A DNA stretch of 7,353 nucleotides from Chloroflexota bacterium (GTDB taxonomy: Bacteria; Chloroflexota; Dehalococcoidia; SZUA-161): positions 1 through 7,353 of the forward strand of contig QIGA01000049.1 in the NCBI GenBank assembly GCA_003229915.1, written 5' to 3'. Under the pieces are notes generated by a model. That model ran no database searches. It had not been told where the DNA came from and worked only from the letters and a program-made list of their open reading frames with translations. Both the position numbers and the translations under genes were made by a program. Shown one piece after another: positions 1 through 6,542 of this stretch (position 1 is its first letter; every line of letters starts with the position of its first letter).

Positions 1-1041
1 GATATCGATTGCATTATCCATGGCAACATGGAGCTTTTCGAAGGGGTTTACCAGCCTGACATGTGGCACGCGGACGGCGATGGTGCCTATTTGAAGTCGG
101 GGATAAGGCTCACTACTGGGGGGACGACCGGAGGTACAATAGCCTGTGCTGCCTACAACCATGTGGCCTCCGGGCTCTTCGACACGGTCATGGCCATCGG
201 CTGGGAGAAGCAAGAGGAAGGACATACCACCACTGGGATAGCGGCGATGGCAGACCCCCTCTGGGACAGGAAGGTGCAGACAGGTGCCTTAAGCGGGATG
301 ACCGCGGCTCGGCTGATAGCAGATTTTGGTGAGCGTGCCGAAGAGGTGGCAGCCATGGTCAGGGTCAGGGATGGGGAAAACGCCAGCAGAAACCCCCATG
401 CCCACTTGAGGAACAAGGTCACCCGTGAGGACGTGCTGAACTCCTTTATGCTGGTACATCCCATAAGGCTCCTCCATATGTGTCCTCAGTCCAATGGTGC
501 CTGCGCCTTGATCGTGGCTTCAGAGGAAAAGGCGAAGAAAATCACGAACAAGCCGGTATGGGTGAAGGATCATGTTACCACTCATATGGAGGCAATGCTG
601 AATGAAACGATACTTGTGCGGGATGACCTGGAGGAATGGGGCAGCATGAGGGTGTGCGCCCGAAAGCTCTACAAGAGAAACGGGATCACCAATCCTGTTA
701 AAGAGATCGATCTGTTTGAGATGTACGACCCAATGGTGTGGATGGAGATGGAGTGGGCTGATTGGTTCCTACTTCTTGAAAAGGGAGAGTACCTGAAAAT
801 GGTCGAGGATGGGGTCACGGACCGGAATGGGGCATTTCCTGTTAACCCCTCTGGAGGTGTGGTGACCACCAACCCTATTGGGGCGACTGCTCTCATCCGC
901 GTTGCCGAGGCTGCCCTGCAGATCAGGGGGGATGCTGGCGCGCATCAGGTCGATAAGGAGGTGAAGACCGCCATGGCCTCCGCTTTTGGAGGCACTTTTT
1001 GGACGATACTTCATCTCCTCAGCAAGGAACGCCCAGAGTAA
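1..1041 (+). CDS. Thiolase-like protein 1 (SCP-x/Ltp type), 5' truncated by window edge
   Basis: The reading frame is open from base 1 and ends with TAA at 1039-1041. The first ATG in frame (28) is internal: the codons before it (DIDCIIHGN) align with residues 45-53 of the paralogue at 4848, so about 44 N-terminal codons lie outside the window. Thiolase-fold landmarks are a glycine-rich GGTTGG stretch (about 118-135), an MCPQSNGA segment (about 478-501), FEMYDP (715-732) and NPSGG followed by TNPIGAT (about 844-888). In canonical thiolases the glycine-rich stretch carries the nucleophilic Cys (C-x-S-G). Here the ungapped equivalent is Gly (codon 121-123). The GHP histidine is Asn (codon 871-873). 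A Tyr (724-726) replaces the His of the usual EVHD-like motif. Such features suggest a thiolase-fold aldolase or a non-classical thiolase acting on acyl-CoA in the cytoplasm, probably as a complex with the DUF35 proteins encoded immediately downstream. Family assignment is firm; reaction and substrate are unknown. Confidence 0.9.
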   Translation, partial: DIDCIIHGNMELFEGVYQPDMWHADGDGAYLKSGIRLTTGGTTGGTIACAAYNHVASGLFDTVMAIGWEKQEEGHTTTGIAAMADPLWDRKVQTGALSGMTAARLIADFGERAEEVAAMVRVRDGENASRNPHAHLRNKVTREDVLNSFMLVHPIRLLHMCPQSNGACALIVASEEKAKKITNKPVWVKDHVTTHMEAMLNETILVRDDLEEWGSMRVCARKLYKRNGITNPVKEIDLFEMYDPMVWMEMEWADWFLLLEKGEYLKMVEDGVTDRNGAFPVNPSGGVVTTNPIGATALIRVAEAALQIRGDAGAHQVDKEVKTAMASAFGGTFWTILHLLSKERPE

Positions 1042-1059
1042 ATCTTTGGAGGGGGAACC

Positions 1060-1545
1060 ATGGCGAAAAAAGCTGCTGCAGAACACCTGGTGATGCCCTA
1101 TTTGGTGAGCATACCATGCAATTTCTCCGCCGGCCCCTACATGGGGAGGCTGCTCAGAGAGATGAAAGAGCACAAGAAGCTTTGGGGTAACAAGTGTCCC
1201 AGTTGCGGCCGGATTATGTTCCCGCCCAGAGCAGTATGCGGCCAATGTCACGGCGTTGAGGCAGGAGATTGGGTGGAGTTGAGCGACAAAGGCACATTGT
1301 TCGCTTTCGATGTGTGTTACTACCCTTATATCGATCCGACGACGGGTCAACCGAAGCCGGTCCCCTGGGCTCGCGGGGTTATTACGCTTGACGGTGGTGG
1401 AGCCCTCATCCATTTCATCGAGCCACCCGATCCGGAGAAACTACGCCGGGGGATGAGGGTTCAGGCAGTATGGAGGGAGGAAGGACGTATGGGCGAGATG
1501 ATGGACATTCTTTATTTCCAGGCAACCGAGGAGGATAAGAAATGA
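1060..1545 (+). CDS. DUF35 zinc-ribbon/OB-fold protein, A-type (copy 1)
   Basis: This 161-residue protein has the DUF35 architecture. An N-terminal helical segment (about 1-43) precedes a rubredoxin-like zinc ribbon with Cys46, Cys49, Cys60 and Cys63 (CPSC...CGQC) around an FPPR turn, then a beta-rich OB-fold domain (about 70-155) containing GVITLDGGGALIHF. DUF35 proteins are partners of thiolase-fold enzymes: known examples are BbsA with BbsB, the ChsH2 DUF35 domain with Ltp2, and an archaeal subunit bridging thiolase and HMG-CoA synthase. The gene starts 18 bases after the thiolase-like gene. Its strong GGAGGGGG Shine-Dalgarno at 1048-1055 supports ATG 1060. Its closest relative in the window is the protein at 6042, with the same TTG/RTG turn after the first strands and a C-terminal AVW(R)-E-x-R-x-G pattern. 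It probably binds thiolase-like protein 1. Whether it is structural or helps position CoA is not visible. Confidence 0.9.
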   Translation: MAKKAAAEHLVMPYLVSIPCNFSAGPYMGRLLREMKEHKKLWGNKCPSCGRIMFPPRAVCGQCHGVEAGDWVELSDKGTLFAFDVCYYPYIDPTTGQPKPVPWARGVITLDGGGALIHFIEPPDPEKLRRGMRVQAVWREEGRMGEMMDILYFQATEEDKK

Positions 1546-2000
1546 CTGAGCAATCACTCCAAGAAGAGCCCCTGGTAGTCCGCGGAAAGTTGGAGATCCC
1601 CTATAAGCAGTTTGTTGGCAGTGTCGCCAGTAAGTTCCTGATCGAGATCAGAGATAACAAGAAGATCTTTGGCATGAGATGCCCTGAGTGCAATCGGGTC
1701 TATGTGCCTTCACGGTCTATCTGCCCCAAATGCATGTGCAGGATGGACGAGTGGGTAGAAGTCAGCGACAGGGGGACTGTCCTCACCTATACCGTGGTCA
1801 ACTACAAAGAGCCCACTCATCCTGTAGAGCCTCCCTTTGTCTACGGGATTATCCAGCTTGATGGAGCAGACACTGGGATAGTCCACTTCATCGCTGGCGT
1901 TGATCCTGAGGAGTTAAAAGTGGGACTGCGGGTTCAGGCTGTGTTCAAGGCAGAGCGGCAGGGCAGCATGCTGGATATCAAGCATTTTAAGCCTTTATGA
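1542..2000 (+). CDS. DUF35 zinc-ribbon/OB-fold protein, B-type (copy 1)
   Basis: This is a second DUF35 protein of 152 residues. Its zinc ribbon is formed by Cys47, Cys50, Cys61 and Cys64 (CPEC...CPKC, with an extra Cys66). The OB-fold domain follows, with TYTVVNYKEP and a YGIIQLDGADTGI strand. Its ATG lies inside the stop region of the preceding gene (ATGA overlap, 1542-1545), and the GAGGAGG site at 1528-1534 lies within the upstream coding sequence, so the two genes should be translationally coupled and made in similar amounts. It is clearly a different subtype from the A-type protein before it. By hand alignment it matches the B-type protein at 6543 in about 60% of some 122 ungapped positions, including the IEIRDNK/VEIRDNK and QLDGADTGI blocks. 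A likely role is second accessory subunit of the thiolase-like complex; that is inference from neighbourhood. Confidence 0.9.
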   Translation: MTEQSLQEEPLVVRGKLEIPYKQFVGSVASKFLIEIRDNKKIFGMRCPECNRVYVPSRSICPKCMCRMDEWVEVSDRGTVLTYTVVNYKEPTHPVEPPFVYGIIQLDGADTGIVHFIAGVDPEELKVGLRVQAVFKAERQGSMLDIKHFKPL

Positions 2001-2037
2001 GAGGGGAGAACCACAATAGCGAAAGGAGAGGGGTGAA

Positions 2038-2820
2038 ATGGCCATAAACAAAGTGGTTGCTAGCTTCGATGAGGCGGTGAAGGACATTTTTGATGGCGCT
2101 ACCATCTTGATTGGTGGTTTTGGCACCCCTGGGGGATCACCGAGCTACCTTATCGAAGCCCTGAGCAGGCAAGGGGCGAAGGATCTGACTATTGTGGGCA
2201 ATACCGTCGGTATCGGAAAGGAGCTGATGCAGGTTGTGGCCAGCTTCATGTCAGTGCCGGAATGGTGGTATGACGGGGGGCAACTGGCAGCGAATCGACA
2301 GGTGAGGAAAGGGATCGCCGCCTTCCCTGTTTCTGCCTCGCCTCTGTTGGTCTCTCCCTTCGAGAAGCAGCTTCGCGCCGGCGAGGTGGAGATCGAAATA
2401 GTTCCCCAGGGGACCCTGGCTGAGCGAATAAGGGCCGCCAAGGCTGGCATCGGGGCCTTCTATTGCCCTATTGGCCCAGGTACTATGGTGGAGAAAGGTA
2501 AAGAAACAAAGGTCATCGATGGCAAGAAGCATGTCCTTGAGTATGCGATAAAGGCTGATTTTGGCCTGATCAGGGCATACAAAGCAGATAGGCTAGGAAA
2601 TCTGATCTATAGAGGCACATCCAGAACATTCAACGCCACAATGGCTGGTGCGGCAAAGGTCACCATCGTCGAGGTTGACGAGGTTGTCGATGCCGGGGAA
2701 CTTGACCCTGAGAGGATAGCTACCCCCGCTCTATATATTGACAGGATAGTGGTCAGGCCTGATGAGGGTAGGGCCCAAATCAAGCAAAAGATAAGCAAGG
2801 AAGAACAGCTCCAGACATAG
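2038..2820 (+). CDS. Class I CoA-transferase, alpha subunit (AtoD/ScoA-like)
   Basis: This 260-residue protein carries the CoA-transferase signature GGFGTPG at residues 26-32 and the family block IVPQGTLAERIRA (121-133), followed by AFYCPIGPGT. Together with the beta subunit directly downstream it should transfer CoA from a donor acyl-CoA to a free carboxylic acid in the cytoplasm. The alpha subunit supplies much of the CoA-binding face and the beta subunit the catalytic Glu. It is longer than usual for AtoD/ScoA-type subunits (about 220-235 residues). The extra length sits mainly around residues 76-105, an EWWYDGGQ-containing stretch, plus a short charged C-terminus. The start is supported by the purine-rich AGGAGAGGGGTGA run at 2024-2036. 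The gene follows the B-type DUF35 gene by 37 bases. Substrate cannot be assigned: acetoacetate, 3-oxoadipate, glutaconate or an aromatic or branched acid are all possible for this fold. Confidence 0.92.
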   Translation: MAINKVVASFDEAVKDIFDGATILIGGFGTPGGSPSYLIEALSRQGAKDLTIVGNTVGIGKELMQVVASFMSVPEWWYDGGQLAANRQVRKGIAAFPVSASPLLVSPFEKQLRAGEVEIEIVPQGTLAERIRAAKAGIGAFYCPIGPGTMVEKGKETKVIDGKKHVLEYAIKADFGLIRAYKADRLGNLIYRGTSRTFNATMAGAAKVTIVEVDEVVDAGELDPERIATPALYIDRIVVRPDEGRAQIKQKISKEEQLQT

Positions 2821-2828
2821 GAGGTATC

Positions 2829-3500
2829 ATGGCTGAGAAAGAGCGGCTAAGCAGAGAGACCATGGCCTTTCGGGTAGCTAAGGAGTTCCAGGATGGAATG
2901 GTAGTGAACCTGGGCATCGGGATTCCGACCCTCTGTGTCAACTACCCCTCGCCGGACAAAGAGATCCTTTACCATACCGAGAACGGCGCCCTCAACTTCG
3001 GCCCCATCGCCACTCCAGAGGACGGTGACCTCGATCTGGTCAATGCGGGGGGGCAACTGGTGACCACAAAGCCCGGTATGTCCTTGTTCTCCCACGACGA
3101 ATCCTTTGCCATGATCAGGGGAGGGCACATCGACCTATGCGTCCTGGGGGCGATGCAGGTATCGGAGAAGGGGGATCTTGCCAACTGGCTGCTCCCCGAG
3201 CGAGGCATTGGCAGCATCGGTGGCGGGATGGATCTGGCGATCGGCGCCAAAAGGCTGATTGTAGTCATGGAGCACACCACCAAAGATGGTCAGCCTAAGA
3301 TATTGCGTAAATGCAACTACGAGCTTACTGCTCCGGAGTGTGTTGACATGATAGTCACCGACCTGGCGGTTATCGATGTAGCGAAAGAGGGACTGGTGCT
3401 CAAGGAGTTAGCCCCGGGGTGGACCGCTGCGGAGGTTCAGGGGCTGACCGAGCCCAGGCTCATCGTATCTTCTGATGTGAAGGAAGTAGAGATCATGTAG
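2829..3500 (+). CDS. Class I CoA-transferase, beta subunit (AtoA/ScoB-like)
   Basis: This 223-residue protein matches the beta subunit of class I CoA-transferases in length and motifs. It has GIGIPT (residues 30-35), HTENGALNFGP (49-59) containing the expected catalytic Glu51 of the ENG motif, and the long conserved block from PGMSLFSHDESFAMIRGGHID to GDLANWLLP. Glu51 should form the glutamyl-CoA thioester intermediate, so unlike the thiolase-like neighbours this enzyme looks catalytically intact. The AGGAGG site (2819-2824) overlaps the stop codon of the alpha gene and the ATG follows eight bases after that stop, so the two subunits are tightly coupled. Canonical members read ENGILG or similar around the catalytic Glu; ENGALN is a modest variant. 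It is the last gene before a 183-base gap. Confidence 0.94.
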   Translation: MAEKERLSRETMAFRVAKEFQDGMVVNLGIGIPTLCVNYPSPDKEILYHTENGALNFGPIATPEDGDLDLVNAGGQLVTTKPGMSLFSHDESFAMIRGGHIDLCVLGAMQVSEKGDLANWLLPERGIGSIGGGMDLAIGAKRLIVVMEHTTKDGQPKILRKCNYELTAPECVDMIVTDLAVIDVAKEGLVLKELAPGWTAAEVQGLTEPRLIVSSDVKEVEIM

Positions 3501-3683
3501 CTCTCCACGGCTCAGGTCCAGGGGAAATGAAGGAGAGGAGATCCGTGAGTAGGAGGTGAAATTGCAGGCAGGAAAACCCAGACAGGATGAGTATCGCAAG
3601 TAAGCTGATGTGAGGGCGCAGAGGCGCTATGACCCTCGGGGCAGCGGAGCGCAAAGACCAGGAAGGAAAAAAGGAGGCGAAAT
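3501..3683 (+). other. Purine-rich intergenic gap with several Shine-Dalgarno-like runs and mini-ORFs
   Basis: No convincing gene is present in this 183-base gap, which is much longer than the other gaps in the cluster. It contains three Shine-Dalgarno-like runs: AGGAGAGGAG at 3531-3540, AGGAGGTGA at 3551-3559 and AGGAGG at 3672-3677 (the last serves the gene at 3684). Two mini-ORFs fit the first two regions: ATG 3527 to TGA 3557-3559 (10 codons, MKERRSVSRR) and TTG 3562 to TAA 3601-3603 (13 codons). A small hairpin is possible at 3613-3636 (GCGC pairing across an AGAG loop, extended by AGGG/CCCT with bulges). It could be an mRNA processing or attenuation region, or the remnant of a lost gene. 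No U-tract terminator and no clear -35/-10 pair were found. Confidence 0.4.
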
Positions 3684-4838
3684 ATGGCAGATAGGGTAGG
3701 CATAGTCGCGGTAGCCCAGACCAAGTTTGACCAAAAGCGTGAGGAGCACCTTACGGAGACTCTGGTGCACGTGACTAAAGATGTAATGGGGCAAACTGGT
3801 CTGGAGTTCAAGGATGATGGGACAGGGATAGATTCCACGGTCGTGGCAAGTCAGGATTATTTCGGAGGGCCCGGCGGTATTCACATGCATTATGCCTATA
3901 CAGTGGGCGCATATAGGAGGCCTGATGAGAGGGTAGAGGAGGATGGCGCTTTCGCTGTAGCCTACGGAGCGATGCAGATACTTTCCGGCCACCACGACGT
4001 TGTCTTGGTAGTTGGCCACATCAAAGAATCTGTGTGTTCCAAGAACCAGGTGGAGAATCTGGGCTTGGATCACATCTACGGGCGAAAGATAGGACTAGAT
4101 TTCGTGGCCGCTGCCGGCATGCAAGCGATGCGATATCAGCACAAGTACGGGATAACCCCGGAGCAGTGCGCTAAGGTAGTAGTGAAGAATCGCACGAACG
4201 GCAAGAACAATCCCCTGGTGATGTACGCCAACGGTATCACCGTAGAGGACGTGCTCAAGTCAGAGATGGTGGCGGATCCGATAAGGGTTCAGGAAGCAAA
4301 GCCAGTCCCTGTGGATGGCGCTGTTGCCATGATCCTTGCTTGTGAGGACAAAGCCAAGAAGCTCACGAATAAGCCTGTGTGGATCACGGGCATGGGAATG
4401 TGCTACGATCACCATGAGCTCGGATACAGGGATCTGGCCGATTGCGATTCTCTGGTTTCGGCAGCACAAATGGCCTATAAAATGGCGGGAATAAAAGAGC
4501 CGGCAAAAGAGCTGAATCTAGCCGAGGTCTCAGACCACTACGCATATCAGGAACTTTTGTGGAGCGAGGGACTGGGCCTCTGTGGCAAAGGCGAAGGTGG
4601 TAAGCTCATCGATAAGGGGACAACATCAATGGGCGGCGAGTTGCCGGTGAACCCTTCCGGCGGACTCCTCTGCGGCGTTCCGCTGATTGTTGCCGGCATG
4701 CAGCGGGTCGCGGAGTGCGTGCTGCAGTTGCGAGGAGAAGCAGGGGGCAGGCAGGTGTCCGGCGCCAAGACCGCCCTCGCCCACGGGGTGGAGGGGCCTG
4801 CGGGACAGCTACACTGCGTCATAACTTTGGAGAAATAG
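3684..4838 (+). CDS. Thiolase-like protein 2 (divergent, lacks catalytic residues)
   Basis: This 384-residue protein has full thiolase length: N-terminal VGIVAVAQTKF (5-15), a DGAVAMILAC segment (211-220), PVNPSGG (321-327) and a C-terminal ALAHGVEG block (364-371). It has no Cys before residue 118, so the nucleophilic Cys expected near residue 85 is absent (Glu85 in ungapped alignment). The GHP His is Val332 (CGVP), and the EVHD-like His is Ser283 (EVSDHY), with His285 and Tyr286 close by. It is clearly more divergent than proteins 1 and 3. The start is set by AGGAGG at 3672-3677, six bases upstream. Only nine bases separate it from thiolase-like gene 3, which suggests coupled expression. 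It could be a non-catalytic partner of protein 3, or an enzyme with an altered mechanism on its own. It has no dedicated DUF35 gene directly after it. Confidence 0.88.
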   Translation: MADRVGIVAVAQTKFDQKREEHLTETLVHVTKDVMGQTGLEFKDDGTGIDSTVVASQDYFGGPGGIHMHYAYTVGAYRRPDERVEEDGAFAVAYGAMQILSGHHDVVLVVGHIKESVCSKNQVENLGLDHIYGRKIGLDFVAAAGMQAMRYQHKYGITPEQCAKVVVKNRTNGKNNPLVMYANGITVEDVLKSEMVADPIRVQEAKPVPVDGAVAMILACEDKAKKLTNKPVWITGMGMCYDHHELGYRDLADCDSLVSAAQMAYKMAGIKEPAKELNLAEVSDHYAYQELLWSEGLGLCGKGEGGKLIDKGTTSMGGELPVNPSGGLLCGVPLIVAGMQRVAECVLQLRGEAGGRQVSGAKTALAHGVEGPAGQLHCVITLEK

Positions 4839-4847
4839 GAGGGATCA

Positions 4848-6005
4848 ATGGCTGAAAGGATTGCAATAACAGGGGTGGGGCAAACCTACCACAAGAGTAA
4901 AAGGAAGGATGTTAACGCGCCGGAACTGGTGACCGAAGCGGTTGAGGCTGCCCTCAAAGATGCCCAGTTGACGATGAAGGACATCGATTTCGTGGTGTCG
5001 GGAAGTTTCGAGATGGCTGATGGTCAGTATCTTCCCGACATGTGGATACTGCCCGAGTTCGGCGGTGTGGGCAAACCCGGATTGAAGCTTCAGAACGCGG
5101 GCACCACCGGAGGTGTCGCCGCTGGTGCTGCTTTCAACTATGCGGCTTCGGGGATGTTCAACAATGTACTGTGTGTGACCTGGCAGAAGATGGATGAGGG
5201 TCAGGGTGCTTTCGGCCGCGGAGGCGGGGGGCTCAGTGAGTACTGGCAGTCGCAGATTCCTATGTCGCCCATCACCAATTTCGCCAGAAGGACCTTTGCC
5301 TACCTCCATAACTCCGGTTGCACTGAGGAGCACTTCGCTATCACCAGGGTTAAACAGGATCAATGCGCCCTGAAGAACCCCTACGCCCAGCTTAAGCTGA
5401 ACACCACTGTGGAGAAGGTGATGGAGTCGATGGCCTTGGTGTGGCCGATAAGGTACCTCCATATGTGTCCCTCCACCGCCGGCGCTGCTGCCTTTATAGT
5501 GTCTCCTGAGAATCAGGCAAAGAAGGTCACCAGAAAGCCAGTGTGGGTTGAGGACTGGTTCTGCGCTCATGTGGGCGGTGCCTTCACCATGGCTGAGGAC
5601 CCCACTCTATCCACCCTTCGCCATGGCTGCGAAGTCGTATATAAAAGGAACGGGATAACAAACGTTCTCAAGGATATCCAGGCCTTCGAGGTATACGAAC
5701 CATGCTCACCAGCCGAGCTGAGGTGGATGGAAGAGGTTGGCGTCTGCGAGGACTGGACCGCCTGGAAATTGATGGAGCAGGGGAAGGTTGGAATAGATAA
5801 GGAGATACCATTCAATCCTTCAGGTGGTGTCACCGCTACCAATCCTATCGGGGCGACGCCCGTGATCAGGATAATTGAGGCGGCTCTACAGATTCGGGAC
5901 GATGCCGGAGAGCACCAGGTGCCCCAAACTGTCAACAGGGCGCTGGCCACCGCCTACGGCGGGCAGGGCGAGAATGTAATATTCCTGCTCAGGAAATCAC
6001 TTTAG
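4848..6005 (+). CDS. Thiolase-like protein 3 (SCP-x/Ltp type, paralogue of protein 1)
   Basis: This complete 385-residue protein is the full-length guide for truncated protein 1. N-terminal IAITGVGQTYH (5-15) begins the first thiolase half. NAGTTGG (83-89) occupies the nucleophile loop, where Gly85 stands at the usual Cys position. Further on are MCPSTAGAAAFIV (206-218), FEVYEP (280-285, Tyr283 at the EVHD-like His position) and NPSGG then TNPIGAT (323-337, Asn332 in place of the GHP His). The C-terminal ATAYGGQG lacks the second thiolase Cys. The Tyr-for-His change is reminiscent of Ltp2-type thiolase-fold aldolases, which cleave hydroxyacyl-CoA side chains with a DUF35 partner. AGGAGGG at 4837-4843 overlaps the preceding stop and fixes ATG 4848. 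The two genes after it are A- and B-type DUF35 proteins, as after protein 1. Substrate is unknown. Confidence 0.92.
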   Translation: MAERIAITGVGQTYHKSKRKDVNAPELVTEAVEAALKDAQLTMKDIDFVVSGSFEMADGQYLPDMWILPEFGGVGKPGLKLQNAGTTGGVAAGAAFNYAASGMFNNVLCVTWQKMDEGQGAFGRGGGGLSEYWQSQIPMSPITNFARRTFAYLHNSGCTEEHFAITRVKQDQCALKNPYAQLKLNTTVEKVMESMALVWPIRYLHMCPSTAGAAAFIVSPENQAKKVTRKPVWVEDWFCAHVGGAFTMAEDPTLSTLRHGCEVVYKRNGITNVLKDIQAFEVYEPCSPAELRWMEEVGVCEDWTAWKLMEQGKVGIDKEIPFNPSGGVTATNPIGATPVIRIIEAALQIRDDAGEHQVPQTVNRALATAYGGQGENVIFLLRKSL

Positions 6006-6041
6006 CCAAGGCCGAATGCAGACATCAAATAGGAGGCAATT

Positions 6042-6521
6042 ATGACCACAGCAGAGCAGAAGCAGGAGCCCGAATTCATACAGTATAAGTACCCGCGCAC
6101 CCAACACTATTGGCACGCGCTTGGCTATCAAACCAGGGCCGTGGAAGGATTTAAGCAGGGCAAGATCATGGCTACCAAGTGCTCCAAATGCGGGCGAGCG
6201 ATGGTGCCACCTCGCATAGTATGCCCGGAGTGTTATGTGGAGGTAACGGAGTGGGTTGACCAAGGGCAGCGAGGTAAGCTGGTCGCTGCTTTCAAGATCG
6301 GATATCCCATGTATGACCGCAGGACCGGGGAGTCGCAGGTTTGGGATAAACCCGTGGTTGCGGTACAGATGGAGGGAGGAGCCCTGCTGGATGGCTGGTG
6401 CTCAGAGACGGATTTGGACAAGCTGAAGCCCGGGTTGCTCCTGGAGGCCGTGTGGAGGCCGGAAGAGGAGCGAATCGGGGCGTATGATGATGTACTTCAC
6501 TGGAAGCCTGTTGAAAAGTAA
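6042..6521 (+). CDS. DUF35 zinc-ribbon/OB-fold protein, A-type (copy 2)
   Basis: This 159-residue DUF35 protein has zinc ligands Cys47, Cys50, Cys61 and Cys64 (CSKC...CPEC) around a VPPR turn, then an OB-fold half (about 68-155) with VVAVQMEGGALLDGW. The N-terminus (about 1-35) is polar and aromatic (HYWHALGYQ) and shows no similarity to the N-terminus of copy 1 at 1060. From the ribbon onward the two are recognisable paralogues: GR-x-M-x-PPR-x-VC, YDRRTGE versus IDPTTGQ, and EAVWRPEEERIG versus QAVWREEGRMG. AGGAGG at 6031-6036 lies five bases before the ATG. The gene follows thiolase-like gene 3 by 36 bases. Different N-termini on an otherwise shared domain would fit docking to different thiolase-like partners, which is inference. 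Confidence 0.9.
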   Translation: MTTAEQKQEPEFIQYKYPRTQHYWHALGYQTRAVEGFKQGKIMATKCSKCGRAMVPPRIVCPECYVEVTEWVDQGQRGKLVAAFKIGYPMYDRRTGESQVWDKPVVAVQMEGGALLDGWCSETDLDKLKPGLLLEAVWRPEEERIGAYDDVLHWKPVEK

Positions 6522-6542
6522 TCAAAAACTAGAGGTGATCGC

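Noticed and set aside
28..1041. ATG at 28 as the real start of the first gene
   Set aside because: The codons from 1 to 27 continue the homology with the full-length paralogue at 4848 (DID...G motif), so the gene begins outside the window.
769..1413. 214-codon open frame on the minus strand
   Set aside because: It lies antisense across the 3' end of thiolase-like gene 1 and most of the A-type DUF35 gene, has no recognisable domain, and both plus-strand genes are clearly conserved families.
2003..2024. GAGGGGAGAACCACAATAGCGAAA resembling the start region of the gene at 1060
   Set aside because: The resemblance covers about 20 purine-rich bases with gaps and lacks an ATG; it is most simply a chance match or Shine-Dalgarno-like sequence.
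3627..4073. 148-codon minus-strand open frame reaching into the 3501-3683 gap
   Set aside because: Nearly all of it is antisense to thiolase-like gene 2 and no family motif or good ribosome-binding site supports it.
4845..5570. 241-codon open frame on the minus strand
   Set aside because: It is antisense to thiolase-like gene 3, whose motifs are unambiguous; its composition looks like a reverse-complement shadow.
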